Shown: positions 23,941-35,042, counted from the first letter of the stretch. The stretch is 64,000 nt of DNA from Eulemur rufifrons (GCF_041146395.1 NC_091008.1:5345501-5409500), one strand, 5' to 3'. Program-made: numbers and translations. The notes: generated by a model from the sequence alone, not told the origin.

Positions 23941-25095
23941 GGGATAATCCCAAATGCTATAATCCTGAATGCTGAAATCCCCAAAAATAAAAATCCCTAA
24001 GCTCTAAAATCCCAAAAATCACAATCCTAAAAAAATCAAAATCCCAAAAATATAATCCTAAAAAAAGTTTTTTAATCCTTTAAAAGACATTTATGTCCAT
24101 ATATTAAGGGGATTTGTTTGAAAAACGTATAAAAATATGATAGAATACTTCATAGGCCACTTTATACAATAAAATAGGCAATAATAGTATCTATACTTTT
24201 GCAAGCATAAACACTCAGATATTCTAACAACAGTTGCCTGAAGACAATAGCTATGAGGAAACAAGCCATATTCATCAAGAAATAGGTCAAAAAGAGAAAT
24301 GTATAAACACATGTCACTATGTTGGTAATTGCGTGCACCCAGCTTTGTAACTACGTCAGTTATAAATGGTCATCTAAAATATCGTGATGGACAACCTAAT
24401 TCATTTGACAAGATCGATCAAAAATGGTGGTGAGTCACCAACACATAAGCAGTTGCCCAAAGATCCTAGATCTCAAGAAAATTTATCTTTTACAAATGCA
24501 AATGTACAAAAATGACGTCTCTTCATTTCCTGAGGAAGTTTCAGCGTTTTTATGTACATGCACAATGCTTACACACAAAAAAGTCAACATTGTAATAATG
24601 CACTTCCATGAAGTCAGCAAAAAATACATAAAATAAATTAGAACTCTCTAAAAGTCTTTACACAATTTATACATCTGGTATTGGAAATAATGTTAAGATG
24701 AAATTCATAGCATACCAAATTGGCATTATGTATAAAGGGGCAGAAGTGGTACATGACTGAATGATTTGGCAGGTGAGATGTCTTGTTGTTTTGCCTGCAT
24801 TTTCACTTTTCTGTAATCTTCTAAACACTCACTGCACTTGTACTTAAAGACTGTGCTCTATCAATTTCGTAAGTACATGCTGTCCATTTGAACGTCTGGT
24901 TGTTGCTTAGCTGTTGCAAGTAAGCAATTTTCTGCATTTGCAGCACCAATAATAATTAGCTTTTAAACTTTTACCTTTCACCATTAAGTAGCCTTGTACA
25001 ATTATTACAACTTATCCCAACCTATCTGTGAGGGAACAATTTTAAAGATCTCTTCCACTGTGCTGTAAGGAATACAGGATGAAAGAATGATATTC
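23941..25095 (-). mobile_element. Probable MULE (MuDR/Ricksha-like) DNA transposon relic with decayed FLYWCH finger
   Basis: At 23941-24065 an A-rich terminus repeats 'aatccc' or 'aatcct' about eight times at 12-20-nt spacing, which resembles the ends of mammalian Ricksha elements. At about 24960-24780 the minus strand encodes 'NYYWCCKCRKL', then, after a stop, 'NGQHVLTKLIEHS'. This has the Tyr-Trp-Cys and Cys spacing and the His of a FLYWCH zinc finger, a domain carried by MULE transposases. Stops interrupt the frame, and the expected second His of the H-x-H pair appears as Leu. The far terminus was not found. The family name is a recollection, not a search result. Confidence 0.5.
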
Positions 25096-25115
25096 AGCCT
25101 CCCCGATACCAAATC
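25096..25115 (-). repeat. Short ERVL internal start (primer-binding-site-like) next to the LTR
   Basis: Read on the minus strand, the LTR end is followed by 'gatttggtatcgggg'. This parallels 'gattttggtactgag' after the 5' LTR of the provirus at 44-47 kb. Both look like the primer-binding-site region that follows an ERVL 5' LTR. Confidence 0.5.
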
Positions 25116-25666
25116 TGTATTAGTCAGGGTTCTTTAGAGAAACAGAACCAACAGGGTATGGATACAGATACATGAGGGGGATTTCTTAGCAGACTTGGCT
25201 CACACAATTATGGTGGCTGAGCCGTCCCATGACAAGCCGTCTGCACGCTGAGGACCCTGGGACACTGGTAGCATGGCTCTACGTCCAAAGGCCGCAACAA
25301 CCAGGGAAACCAGTGGTATAACTCTCAGTTGGAGGCCAAAAGCCTCAGAGCTGGGGGGCTGCTGGTATGAGTCCTGGAGTCCAAAGGCCAGCAAGACTGG
25401 AGTCCTGACATCCAAGGCAGCAGAAGAAAAGTCTATCTGTCCCAGGTCTCAGAGAGAGACCAATTTGCCTTCTATATTTGTCCTCTCTGGGCCCCCAGCC
25501 GATGGGATGGTAACCACCATCAGAGAGGGCAGATCTTCCTTGCCTAATCCATTCAGACTCGCATGCTCATCTCCTCTGGAAACACCCTCACAGACGCACT
25601 CGGAATATGCTTTACCAGGTTTCCAGGTATTCCTTAATCTGGTCAAGTTAAAATCCAGTCAAGGTA
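25116..25666 (-). mobile_element. MLT2-type ERVL LTR
   Basis: The plus strand begins 'tgtattagtcagggttcttt' and continues 'agagaaacagaaccaacagg', 'ttggctcacacaattatggt' and 'aacaccctcacagacgcact', which is the reverse complement of an MLT2 LTR. Open frames through it on both strands (154 and 65 codons) are incidental. Confidence 0.85.
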
Positions 25667-25790
25667 TAATTAAGTCCACGAGTCTGCCCCTTGTCTACTT
25701 GCCACCAATACACATCGGAATGCTGAAATCCTCCTGAAAGCTGAACTCTGGGGAAAGGACTAGTGCTTCTGGTTGTACACAAGAGACCTG
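25667..25790 (-). repeat. Probable 3' end of ERVL internal sequence
   Basis: 'gtccacgagtctgccccttg' and 'cttgccaccaatacacatcg' resemble the sequence at 44678-44705 next to the other ERVL LTR ('gtccatccttgttaaccaat', 'atacatc'). That makes this the internal flank on the upstream side of the LTR. Confidence 0.4.
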
Positions 25791-25889
25791 CACCATATTA
25801 GTTGCATCATATTAGATAAAACTATTACCTTATTATCTCTATTTGGAAATTAAATATGGTTTAATAAGATATATATGGATTAGCAAGGA

Positions 25890-25995
25890 TGGCCTTGTGA
25901 CGGCTAATTCTACTGACTTGGACTGAACCAGTCAGTCAACTTGACTGAGCCACAGGGTGCCCAAATATTTGGTTAAATATACTCAATCTCTTTTT
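25890..25995 (+). mobile_element. LTR fragment (MLT2/MaLR-like 5' end)
   Basis: 'gacggctaattctactgact', 'cagtcaacttgactgagcca' and 'cagggtgcccaaatatttgg' match the start of an ERVL-type LTR in the plus orientation. The rest is missing. Confidence 0.65.
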
Positions 25996-26287
25996 GAAGG
26001 CCCAATTGTGTAACTGACTTAAACATTCATTTTTGTACAATTATACAGTAACTTACAGTATAGGTCTAAAGAAGCAGTAAAATTTGGAAGTGACAATGAA
26101 CAAAGATACACAAGATACCTTTTAATATCTTAAATAAACTCCCAGGGGATGCATTTATTAAAAACATAAAATAGTTTTAAGCTGTGGGGCACCTCCACCC
26201 CAGCCCCTAAAGACAACTGAATTTCTAAATAAACACATTTGAAAGGTCTTCCTGATTATTTCAGAGACATTGTGTCCTGACTCTAAC

Positions 26288-26924
26288 TACAGTTTATTCT
26301 TGTTATTTGCAACAGTTAAGGTTTATAAAGTTTCCAGAAACACGGAATTCACAAATTCTGAACCATTGCTCCAAAGGGAAACAGAGGGTTAAATTCCTGT
26401 AAGCCTCTGGTCACAACCTCTGGTCAGCAACCATCTAATATATAGATTTGCTTTATATGTGTTTCTGTTTAAAGACACCTTATTGAATACATGTTGTTGA
26501 TTCATTAACATTGAACTCTTGGCCAACAGCACTACTTAACTCATGCCTGAGCCAAGTTTACCCAACACATAAGTCACACCCTCCATAAGTCACATCACAG
26601 CCGTGCACTTAGGAACACTGGACAGCACTTCAGCACTGTGCTTGGGGGCCATTTTAAACAATAAAGTCACCAAAAAGGACAAAACTTCAAAAAACATGGC
26701 ACTAAATAGACTGTGAAAAGGATACTTGTTTACAATGTAAGGGCTGAACCACAAAGGCAGTGTGTTGCCTTGCTGGAGTGTTAGGCAACTAAAATTTTTC
26801 ACCATCCTGTACGTCTGACAATGGCTATGGAAGTGCATGAGTATTGATTTGGGGGTTATAAAAAAATTGTTGCAAGTAGGTGGATTGTAAATACAGAATC
26901 AATGAATGATAAGGATCAACTGTA
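26288..26924. mobile_element. Tigger/pogo-type non-autonomous DNA transposon, TA-flanked
   Basis: The left end is 'ta' then 'cagtttattcttgttatt'. The right end is the inverted form 'aatgataaggatcaactg' then 'ta'. Termini starting CAGT with a duplicated TA are diagnostic of the pogo/Tigger group. The 633-bp body includes 'ggtttataaagtttccagaa', 'agcctctggtcacaacctct', 'tgtttctgtttaaagacacc' and 'ttggggg', known from MER44/Tigger-like elements. No transposase frame remains. Confidence 0.85.
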
Positions 26925-27332
26925 CTTTCACCATCGTGGTCAATAAAGCCCTACTACCCTCAAGGCAAAGTCCCTGCCTTAGATTGGATACATACAGAGC
27001 AGCATTTTCTAAGGTCCTTTTTCAGTGAGGTAATGGTGCAACAAAATATATTACTGTACCATTAAATAGTGTTATTTGTAACATTTTCAATGATTTATAT
27101 CTCTCCTGCCTCAAGACAATCAACAGGTGTTATATTTTATCAAATATTTCTAATGTAGCCTTAATTAGGGCATGCATGTTTAGCATTACAAGTGTTTCAG
27201 TGCCCAGAAGATGCTATAAAATTTACCAGTGATACGTTAATAACCACATAAGGGCTGTTTAAATTGTCAAAAAGGGGAGCATATATGCTAATGTCAGAAT
27301 GTCAGTCCAAGGTCCTATTTCAAAAAGCACTT
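26925..27332. other. No recognised feature
   Basis: Unassigned sequence. Confidence 0.5.
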
Positions 27333-27543
27333 AATCAGATTGGGTGCAGTAGCTTACACCTGTAATCCCAGCACTTTGGGAGGCCTAAGCAAGAGAATCG
27401 CTTCAGGCCGGGAATTCGAGACCAGTCTAGGCAACATAGAAAGACCTCATCTTCCCAAAAGGTTAAAAAAAAATTAGCCAGGGGTGGCCCATGCCTGTAG
27501 TCCCAGCTACTTGAGAGGCTAAGGTGGGAAGATTGCTTAAGCC
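27333..27543 (+). mobile_element. AluJ, left part (split by an LTR)
   Basis: 'ttacacctgtaatcccagca' through 'tagtcccagctacttgagag' and 'ggtgggaagattgcttaagc' is an old Alu, cut in the right arm. The missing end resumes at 28595. A 93-codon minus-strand frame here is the usual incidental Alu antisense frame. Confidence 0.9.
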
Positions 27544-28594
27544 TGTTGGGTTGGGACAAGAAGGAAGGGAAACAGATGCTTTGTCTAGGGGGTTTCCATT
27601 GAGAAACAGATGGCACTAGGAGATGCTTTGTCTACAGCAGAGGGAACAAACTGACCAAAAGTTGGACTTCCAAGAAGAAACAGGTGACATGTCAAGGTGG
27701 CTTCCAAGGACTGAACAGATGTTTGGTCTACAATAGGGGGTCTCCAAGGACTGACCAATCAGATAGAGGTAGAAAGGCCACAAAGTGGAGATATGAACAT
27801 GGCCACAAAAGAGGGTCTAGGAGAATGTGTACAAGTAAGGTGACAGTATCCTCAAGTTACCTGCCCTCATTAACACAGTAAAAATCACACCACCACCCCT
27901 GGCTGGGCACGGTAGCTCACGCTTATAATTCCAGCACTCTGGGAAGCTGAGGCAGGAGGATCGCTTGAGCTCAGGAGTTCAAGAACAGCCTAAGCAAGAG
28001 CGAGACCCCGTCTCTACCAAAAATAGAAAAATTAGCCGGGCACAGTGGCGCATGCCTGTAGTCCCAGCTACTTGGAAGGCTGAAGCAGGAGGATCGCTTG
28101 AGCCCAGGAGTTTGAGGTTGCTGTGAGGGAGGCTGATGCCACAACTCAGGGCAACACAGTGAGACACTGTCTCAAAAAGGAAAAAAAAAGAAAAAGAAAA
28201 CTCGTACCCTCCCATGCCATGACAGTTTACAAATACCATGGCAACCCCCAGAAATTGCTTTACCAGATTAAAAATGGGGAGGATTCGCCATTCCGGGAAT
28301 TTGCCACCTCTTTCCAAGAAAAACCATGAGTATTACGCTCCCCACTTCACATAAAATTAGGGAATCAGCATAAAAGGGAAAATCTTGTTAAACTCAGGGT
28401 ATCTTCCACTCGTAGGGGTTGACCCATTCCTTCTCCGGAATGTACTACATTTTAATAAACTTTGACACTTTGCTCGCTTGCATCTGCTCGGTCTGCTCAT
28501 TTGCTCCGTCGACTTGGTACCAGTAACCATTCCTCCATACTGGGAACCAAGAACCAGGGAACACGGATCTGACATTTGGTCCCCACACCTGACA
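27544..28594 (+). mobile_element. Solo LTR of an ERV1-like retrovirus, inserted in AluJ and itself holding a younger Alu
   Basis: The segment starts TG ('tgttgggttgggacaag') and ends CA ('ccccacacctgaca'). The Alu on either side continues across it, with a near-matching 4-bp flank ('agcc' / 'ggcc'). Without the inner Alu it is about 750 bp. It has a TATA-like 'gcataaaagg' at about 28368-28377 and a poly-A signal AATAAA at 28454-28459, then a C/T-rich U5. 'taccatggcaacccccagaa' recalls MER41/MER4-type ERV1 LTRs, but the family is not certain. It must be younger than the Alu it splits. Confidence 0.8.
27901..28200 (+). mobile_element. Strepsirrhine-type Alu inside the LTR
   Basis: 'ggctgggcacggtagctcac' to 'gtctcaaaaagg', with the diagnostic right arm 'gaggttgctgtgagggaggc'. 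It lacks the extra linker segment that three other copies carry. A-rich tail. The minus-strand frame of 112 codons across it is incidental. Confidence 0.92.
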
Positions 28595-28700
28595 GGCCCA
28601 GGAGTTGAAGGCTATGGTGAGCTATGATCACACCACTGCACGTCAGCCTGGGTGACAGAGTGAGACCCTGCCTCAATAAAAGGCACTTAAGAAAAAAAAA
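28595..28700 (+). mobile_element. AluJ, right end (continuation of 27333-27543)
   Basis: 'caggagttgaaggctatggt', 'gagctatgatcacaccactg' and 'agcctgggtgacagagtgag' complete the split Alu, with an A-rich tail at 28690-28704. Confidence 0.9.
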
Positions 28701-28704
28701 AAAA

Positions 28705-29295
28705 CCCAGAAGATGGAAAAATACATTCAAATAGACTCCTTAAATCAGTGACAAAGAGAAGAAATGGAGGTAGGTGTCAGACAAATAAGATATGTATTAC
28801 CCAAAATACAAACTAAAAAATGTTTATAAAAATTAAAGTTAATCAGTAAAATTATTCACAGCCAGCGAGAGTTATTCAATATAACTATGACAGACCCTGA
28901 TTACATTCCAGTATTCCAAACCCACTGAATACTCAGTCATGTTACATGTAAGATTTTAGTGACTCCCAGCTCAGCTTACGCTAATCTTAAACTGCAACAC
29001 ATTCTTGTTTGTGGTGTGTGATATTATATATCAAAGAGGGCAAAAATTCACAGAGAAATCCAGGAAAGACAACTGCAGGGGGGCAGCGGCTCTTTTTACA
29101 CAACATGAGGTGTGTGGTCAGGGAGGTGATAACAGAAGTCTGTTTGGATGAGTACTGTAGCTCTGGTTACTTTTATTTTTTTAAACTACTCTAAATTCTG
29201 TCCTCATCATACAATTAAATGGGATTTTCTAGACAGGCTTATTAGGATTTATTGGGAGAGACGTTTCTTTATTGCTGGGGGGCAAAATGGAAGAA
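28705..29295. other. No recognised feature
   Basis: Unassigned sequence. Confidence 0.5.
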
Positions 29296-29299
29296 CGGA

Positions 29300-29470
29300 T
29301 GAAAGCAGGGTCTTGGAATGCAGACAGACCTGGTTTTAGCCTCAGCTCTCCCAGTTCCAAGTTATAATAGAAATGTGCTGAGCTTTTTGCCCCGTGTGCA
29401 AAATAAGGAAATTAAATCTTTACACCAAATCGTTGTGTTAGGAAAACAGGTTAAAGCATAAACGAGCATC
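29300..29470 (+). mobile_element. MIR SINE
   Basis: 'ggaatgcagacagacctggt', 'tagcctcagctctcccagtt', 'agttataatagaaatgtgct' and 'gcaaaataaggaaattaaat' follow the MIR order with heavy divergence. Confidence 0.65.
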
Positions 29471-31084
29471 TAACATAGAACTTAGTTATATATAATTCCT
29501 CAACACATGGTAGTTCTTTGGCACTGGATAATGTCAAAGAATTCTGATGTCATCATCTCAATTTCTTGGGTTAGACCAGATGTTACCAAAAATTCAAATA
29601 TGATTGCTGATTTCAGAAGTCACCCCAGTTCTATATAATCCATTTGCAGAGTAAGTAGGTAAGAAGAAAATGCGCCTTCAAATCATGAATACAAACATCA
29701 ATATTTTGTGAATAAAGCCACACTATGAGCAAGAGGACATATCATAATCCATGCTGACAATATTTTCCCGAGTCTTTACCACGATATACTTAGAATTCAT
29801 CATATGAACTGATTTTCTAAACTGGCATGCTGAAAAACAAGTGAGATAGTTACATATTACCATTTTCAGTCAATAAAAATTACAAGATGACATTACATAT
29901 TGAATCAGAAAATGTTGATGCTAAGTAACACTCCTATTTATTTTGGCTGAAATTTTGATTCATAGTTTTTAACATATGGAGTAAAAAAGACTTTGTCTTC
30001 GACAGAAAGATTTTCAGGCTGAATTATCCTACTAGTTGTGCCACCATTTCAAAGCACTTCTGTAGCTACCAAGAAAGGCATCAAGAGGTTTAGCCAATAA
30101 TCATTTCCCAGTATAAGACTGTGTTCTCCTTTATCACAAAAAAAGCCCATTTTCTGTTCTGCAGTTACATCCACAGAATTTTTTTTTCTGCTAGATATAC
30201 ATAAGTAACCTCTGTGACAAATCACGTAATTTGGTCTAGACAAGAAGGAACAATACATTATAAATCAGTGTCTCATTTTGCTATAATCACCTCCTTAAAA
30301 TAGAGGCAACTGGATCAATGTCTCAGATTCTGTTTTATTATACACACATTCTTAAAAGCATCAATGACAAAACGCTAACTGACTAAGGCAGAAGAGCAGC
30401 TGGTTCCATGGCTCCATGAAAAGAATGTTCTGAAAACAGTTCAAGAATGTTTGATGCACTTCACGAGGATTCTGTTCTAAAGTTTCAAAGCCACATTAAA
30501 AAGTGATAATTATTATCTGCAGTGGAAAAGAGGAAGTCAAAAATTTTAGAATTAGACCAAATGTTAGACAAAAACTATTCTTGGGATACTCATGAATTTT
30601 TCTATCTTCCTTCCAAATACGGCTTTCACCTGCATATTATGAATTCAGGGACCTGGGGTTGTTTCTATTTCTTTGAGGGAGACACAGCTTTTTAACGCTT
30701 ATCATCTGTATAGCATTCCAATTTACTTACCAGGGCAGAGGAATGTGCTGCCTAATGAAAATATAATTACTCTTATAATTAACTACTTAATAAATGTATT
30801 ACTTACACTTATTTTATTTTGAGGCTGCTAAATCCATGTTCTCTTTGTTTGCTCTTTCTTTGTCCCTACCTGGAATAACACTTGGGTTTCTTTTCATAGT
30901 ATCCTGTTATGTTCATTCTGGTTCAACTAGTGCAAAACTATCTTAACCTTATGAACATCAGGAAAACAGAGATATTGAAAGACAATATGTAGAATTGTTT
31001 CTTTTTCCTGAATATTGGAAAAAAACATATTTAATCCCATTTGCATGAGGAAGCTCATTGAAGGAGCACTGAATAATCACTGGA
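29471..31084. other. No recognised feature
   Basis: Unassigned AT-rich sequence. The frame at 30049-30258 is not recognisable. Confidence 0.5.
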
Positions 31085-31260
31085 AGAACTGATTCAAAAA
31101 TCTAGTTATAAGCTATGTGTGTAACCTTTAGTAATGTGATTTATGTTCTTGAGATTCATCATAAAGGAGACAAGTAATGATTATAATAATACTGAGCTAC
31201 TTCACAAAGATATGGTGAAGAATGATTAATAAATGAGCCATCTGACATTATTATATAGTA
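31085..31260 (+). mobile_element. MIR SINE, diverged
   Basis: 'gctatgtgtgtaacctttag', 'gagattcatcataaaggaga' and 'taataatactgagctacttc' then 'aatgattaataaatgagcca' follow the MIR core and 3' wording. Confidence 0.5.
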
Positions 31261-31984
31261 CATGAAGCTACATTACTCATACTCTAATGTTCTGCAGTGG
31301 GTAATTGTAAGCTTCTAGGGACCAAAGTACATAATGTACCATACTTAATACCACTTGATAAGTACAACTCTGTCACCCTTTTCCAGCTACTGAATAATTT
31401 TATGCTCTGCAGATCATAGCTGCGGCTATGATCCAAACATAATACTGCACTCTTAACAAGGCCCCCAACTTGAGTAACAGAAATGCAATAGAATATTTCT
31501 CAGCTTCAAATATATTCTGATTTCCCAGCTATTTACTCCTTACAAACTTGTTCTCAATGGTCAATCCATTGCCCCACACTGTTTCTTGAAGCAACTCCAT
31601 TTAAATCTTACTACATTACAGAAAAAAATGACAGGTAGAAGCCAATGTGGACAAATTAAATTACTCCATGGTGTGATTAACGTAAATATTCTCCCCACAT
31701 CAAAATGCATCTTTGCATAAATAAAAATAAAGGCAAGCACTAAAAATACAGCTTGGGCAAGAATTGTCAATCGTTCTCTCCAGTCTTCTTTTTCTGAACT
31801 AGTTTTCTCCTTCACCTTAGAGACTATGCCTTCCCCTTGCCTAAGGTTATTCTACAGAAGTAAGCCTGCTAGCAGTGTGGCTGACTCTCCAACACTCACT
31901 CCACTTTCAAACGTTCGAATTAAGCCAACTATGCCAATTTCTTCCTCTTTGCCAGTAATTAATATTAGTTTCAGAGGAGAGTAG
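31261..31984. other. Unassigned; contains an unexplained minus-strand frame with a hydrophobic helix
   Basis: On the minus strand a frame is open from about 31855 down to 31561. It reads a charged stretch ('KEKTSSEKEDWRERL') followed directly by 'TILAQAVFLVLAFIFIYA', a plausible membrane helix. I do not recognise the protein, and no ATG lies near the start of the charged part. It may be chance or part of an old pseudogene. Confidence 0.2.
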
Positions 31985-32144
31985 CTCTATGTCAATTTGG
32001 TTTGTTCAAGGTTTCTGGGAAGGAGAACCTGATCCTTCTCTCTTTCTCTCTCTCCTTCTCCAACTTGAGAATCAAAAACATGTCCAAGTTGCTGCTGGCA
32101 GCCATCTTATTTAACAAAAAACCTTGCCTCAAAATAAAGCCACC
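31985..32144 (+). mobile_element. MLT1-like LTR fragment
   Basis: 'agaatcaaaaacatgtccaa' and 'gttgctgctggcagccatct' resemble the core of MLT1D/E-type LTRs. A pyrimidine-rich run at 32036-32062 precedes it. It ends where the L1 5'UTR begins. Confidence 0.4.
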
Positions 32145-33120
32145 AAAGATGTACTTCCAGAATGGCAGGATAAGGACCTCCCAAAATTCATTCCTCCATA
32201 AAGACAACAAGAACACTGGCAAAAAATAAGTCAAAATAATATTTTCCAGAACTCTGGAAATTAACTAAATGCCTGCAACAATATGAAGAATGTTTATTGA
32301 AGAAAAACAACTGAATCTCTATAAGAACAGGAAGCTTTTTGGAATTTTAACTTACCCTATTCCTGTCCCCCTCTTCCCAGCTTCACCATAGACTTCAATA
32401 CCAGCAGGCTTGAAACAATGGAAGCTGTGAACCCCAGGCAATCCAGCAGCCACTGGATGGGGCAGAACAGGTCTGGAGGTCCCCCCATAGCTCCAGCCCC
32501 AGAGACTTGTTGCTATTCAACCTGTGTGGCAGCTCCCTGGGGAAGCTCTGTTCTCAGGAACAGAATCTTTTGACCTGACTCAGAGATCACTAAGCAAGAA
32601 AAGCCCTATCCCCAGAGTGCTTGCTAAAAACAATCAGCAGCAGTTGTTTAACATTACAGCTGACTGAGGCAGTGATACTAGCTGGGGCTAACAACAGGCT
32701 GACAAAAAAAAATTTTTTTTTAAGGAAAATCTAGTTAATGAGACATTCATGGGGGCTTTATAAAGCTCCAATATATTCCTGGGGATCTAGATGGCCACCT
32801 ACAAGTCCAATGCTTACCCAGGAAAGACCTGAGAAGGTCCTAGTCTCTCACTTCTGGCTGACCTTGAGGCAATGCACCAGCAAGAAGTGAAGGCTAGGGC
32901 AGAGTTGTAAATGGCTGGAATGCTGGAGGCATGCCCCAACACACAGACACACAAACACACACACAGCTCCTCAACAAAGCATGGGAGACTTATCATTTCA
33001 AGGAATTTAAGGAAATCTCTGTCCAATCATTAGCTGACCACCAAACTAAAGGAGCAGAGACTTCAGTGGCAACATATGACAAAGAATACAGAATCCCTCC
33101 AGTGAAATCATGAAACAAAT
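32145..33120 (+). mobile_element. L1 5' untranslated region fragment (L1M-type)
   Basis: 'agaatggcaggataaggacc', 'caagaacactggcaaaaaat', 'ttttccagaactctggaaat' and 'agcaacc'-type text followed by GC-richer 'ccagcagccactggatgggg' match the 5' UTR of older L1 families. A short CA run lies at 32939-32965. ORF1 does not follow, so the element is broken off. Confidence 0.7.
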
Positions 33121-33146
33121 AAATAGCAAGGTACAGGTGAAACAAT

Positions 33147-33360
33147 CTATGGGCACAGATTGTACAATTATGTCAAAGTATACCCTCTGTGTGGCACAGA
33201 TTTTGCAAATGGATTCGGGTGCAATTTCCCTTATGGCAAAGATATTTATTACTTACTTATAGCAAAGTTATTTCTACGTATAATCTCCTAATTGGCACAG
33301 ATTGAGCATCTAGCTCTGGGTGTAACCTTCTCTGTGGCATGGATTGTTCCACACTCCTCT
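33147..33360. repeat. Degenerate tandem repeat, unit about 41-42 bp
   Basis: The word 'ggcacagatt' or a close variant starts at 33152, 33193, 33235 (ggcaaagat), 33294 and 33336 (ggcatggatt). The steps are 41, 42, 59 and 42. Units share a second half like 'gggtgcaatttccct' or 'gggtgtaaccttctct'. This is an old minisatellite-like array or a piece of a repeat with internal tandem structure. Confidence 0.65.
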
Positions 33361-35042
33361 GCACCCCACAGGGATTAGGCACAGGGCTGAATATACCATA
33401 GTTGCTCAATATATAGTACTGATTTCTTGTACATTGCTTATACTTTGTAGTTATTTCATTCATATTCTTTATAAAATCATTTGAAGATAAAAATTTATGT
33501 CCTATTGTAAAATAACAGCTAAAAAAATCATCAAGGTACACTTGGATTTTCTTAATTATAACTTCAGAGAAGTGATTCATTTTACAAAAGGTTCCTTCAC
33601 TTTTGCAATATCACTTAAATTAGAAGTTCCCATATGCATTTAAAACATTTAATTTATAAAACCTTGTTATACACAATTTTGAAGAATACATCTGCTGAAT
33701 AAAGCAAGATATACTTTCAAGAAACCAAGATTGATTTTCTCTAAATAAGAGTTATTTTTAGTTTTCTGGTTTGCCAGGCACCAGGGGCAACAGAATCTGT
33801 CAGAGAACATTAGTTCCGAATTGGATGAAACCTAAAGCCATTCCCCAAACACCTGTAACTTCTCCAGCTCATTCTTAAAAGCTCTCATAAAACTTATGGG
33901 TACAACCACAAATGGTCACTTTTCCCATTCAATACTTCAGGAAATAAATAAATCATGTACAGTCTATAAGCTTGGCATACAATTTGGCTAATTGCTAAAC
34001 ATTGTTTATATTTTAAAGAGTTGTCCTAATCCAAAAGAGGCATTTTCACTCTGAGTCTCCTCCAAAAACTAATTTCTAGAAATGCCCTGTTATTTATTGT
34101 CCTACAACACATTAAAATAATCTTATTTGTTTTGAGAACATTCTTTGATTTAATCTCTCTAATGATTTACATTACCTAAATATCATTTAGAAACCATGTT
34201 AAGAGTTATGGATATTGAATATGAATCCTTTTTGTTATATTTAGCTCTCAACAGGAATTGATATGGAAGATAGCCAGACTCTTTTTGCTCCCCTAAAACA
34301 ATTAAGTGTAGAAGGAAAAATTTCTAGGAACACTGTTATACAGCTTTAAGTTATATAGACTGGTCACTAAAAATGAAGGAGCGGCTTCAAAATGTTTTGT
34401 AAATGTAAACATGTAAAATCAAAATTTAATTTAAAAACTTTTAACTAGCATGTGTGCTACAAGCTAGCCGGTGGAACATGCTAAAAAGCTAAGCTAGTGT
34501 GATCTGAATCGCTTACGTACAGGAGATACCATTTACAATCTGCCCCATTTAATAAAAATGCTACATACTATCCAGCATTCCTGCAGCAGTACTTTCCTTC
34601 ATGGGGAACCAGAAAGGAGATATAAAAACATGCCTAATGTGAGCTATACAAAAACATAACTGCTCAAATAAATGGCACAAGGAGGGAAAAAGAAAGCAGG
34701 GGCAATTCATTCACGAGCAGAGAAGAATAAAACATCTCATACATGAAGCATTTTGAAAAATTCTCTTTCAGAGCTTAACATATTTTGGGGGAAAATTAGG
34801 GTCCAACCAGATGGAACTTTTCAAATGGAAACTTTACAAGGGCATAAACCTTCAACCAGGATAGTAAAAAGAGAAATAAAAATTACATGAATAAACAAGA
34901 GAACTGCCCTAAGGGTTATTTCAGCCAAGATTGGCAAATTTCCACTCGTATGAATGTGCAGAATGGATGCTGGTGAAGGAATGGTTTGATGGCAATCTTT
35001 GAACGGACAATTCTTAAATCCATCCCATCGTTGGTGAAAGAA
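33361..35042. other. No recognised feature
   Basis: Unassigned AT-rich sequence. A 107-codon minus frame (33257-33580) overlaps the degenerate array and is not recognisable. Confidence 0.5.

Noticed and set aside
25273..25737. 154-codon plus-strand frame
   Set aside because: It lies within an ERVL LTR, antisense to it, and has no protein similarity that I recognise.
27335..27616. 93-codon minus-strand frame
   Set aside because: It is an antisense Alu reading that crosses the Alu-LTR junction.
27979..28317. 112-codon minus-strand frame
   Set aside because: It is the familiar antisense reading of an Alu extended into LTR sequence.
33147..33360. CRISPR-like spaced repeats
   Set aside because: The repeats are degenerate, unevenly spaced and in mammalian nuclear DNA. 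There is no spacer-repeat architecture.
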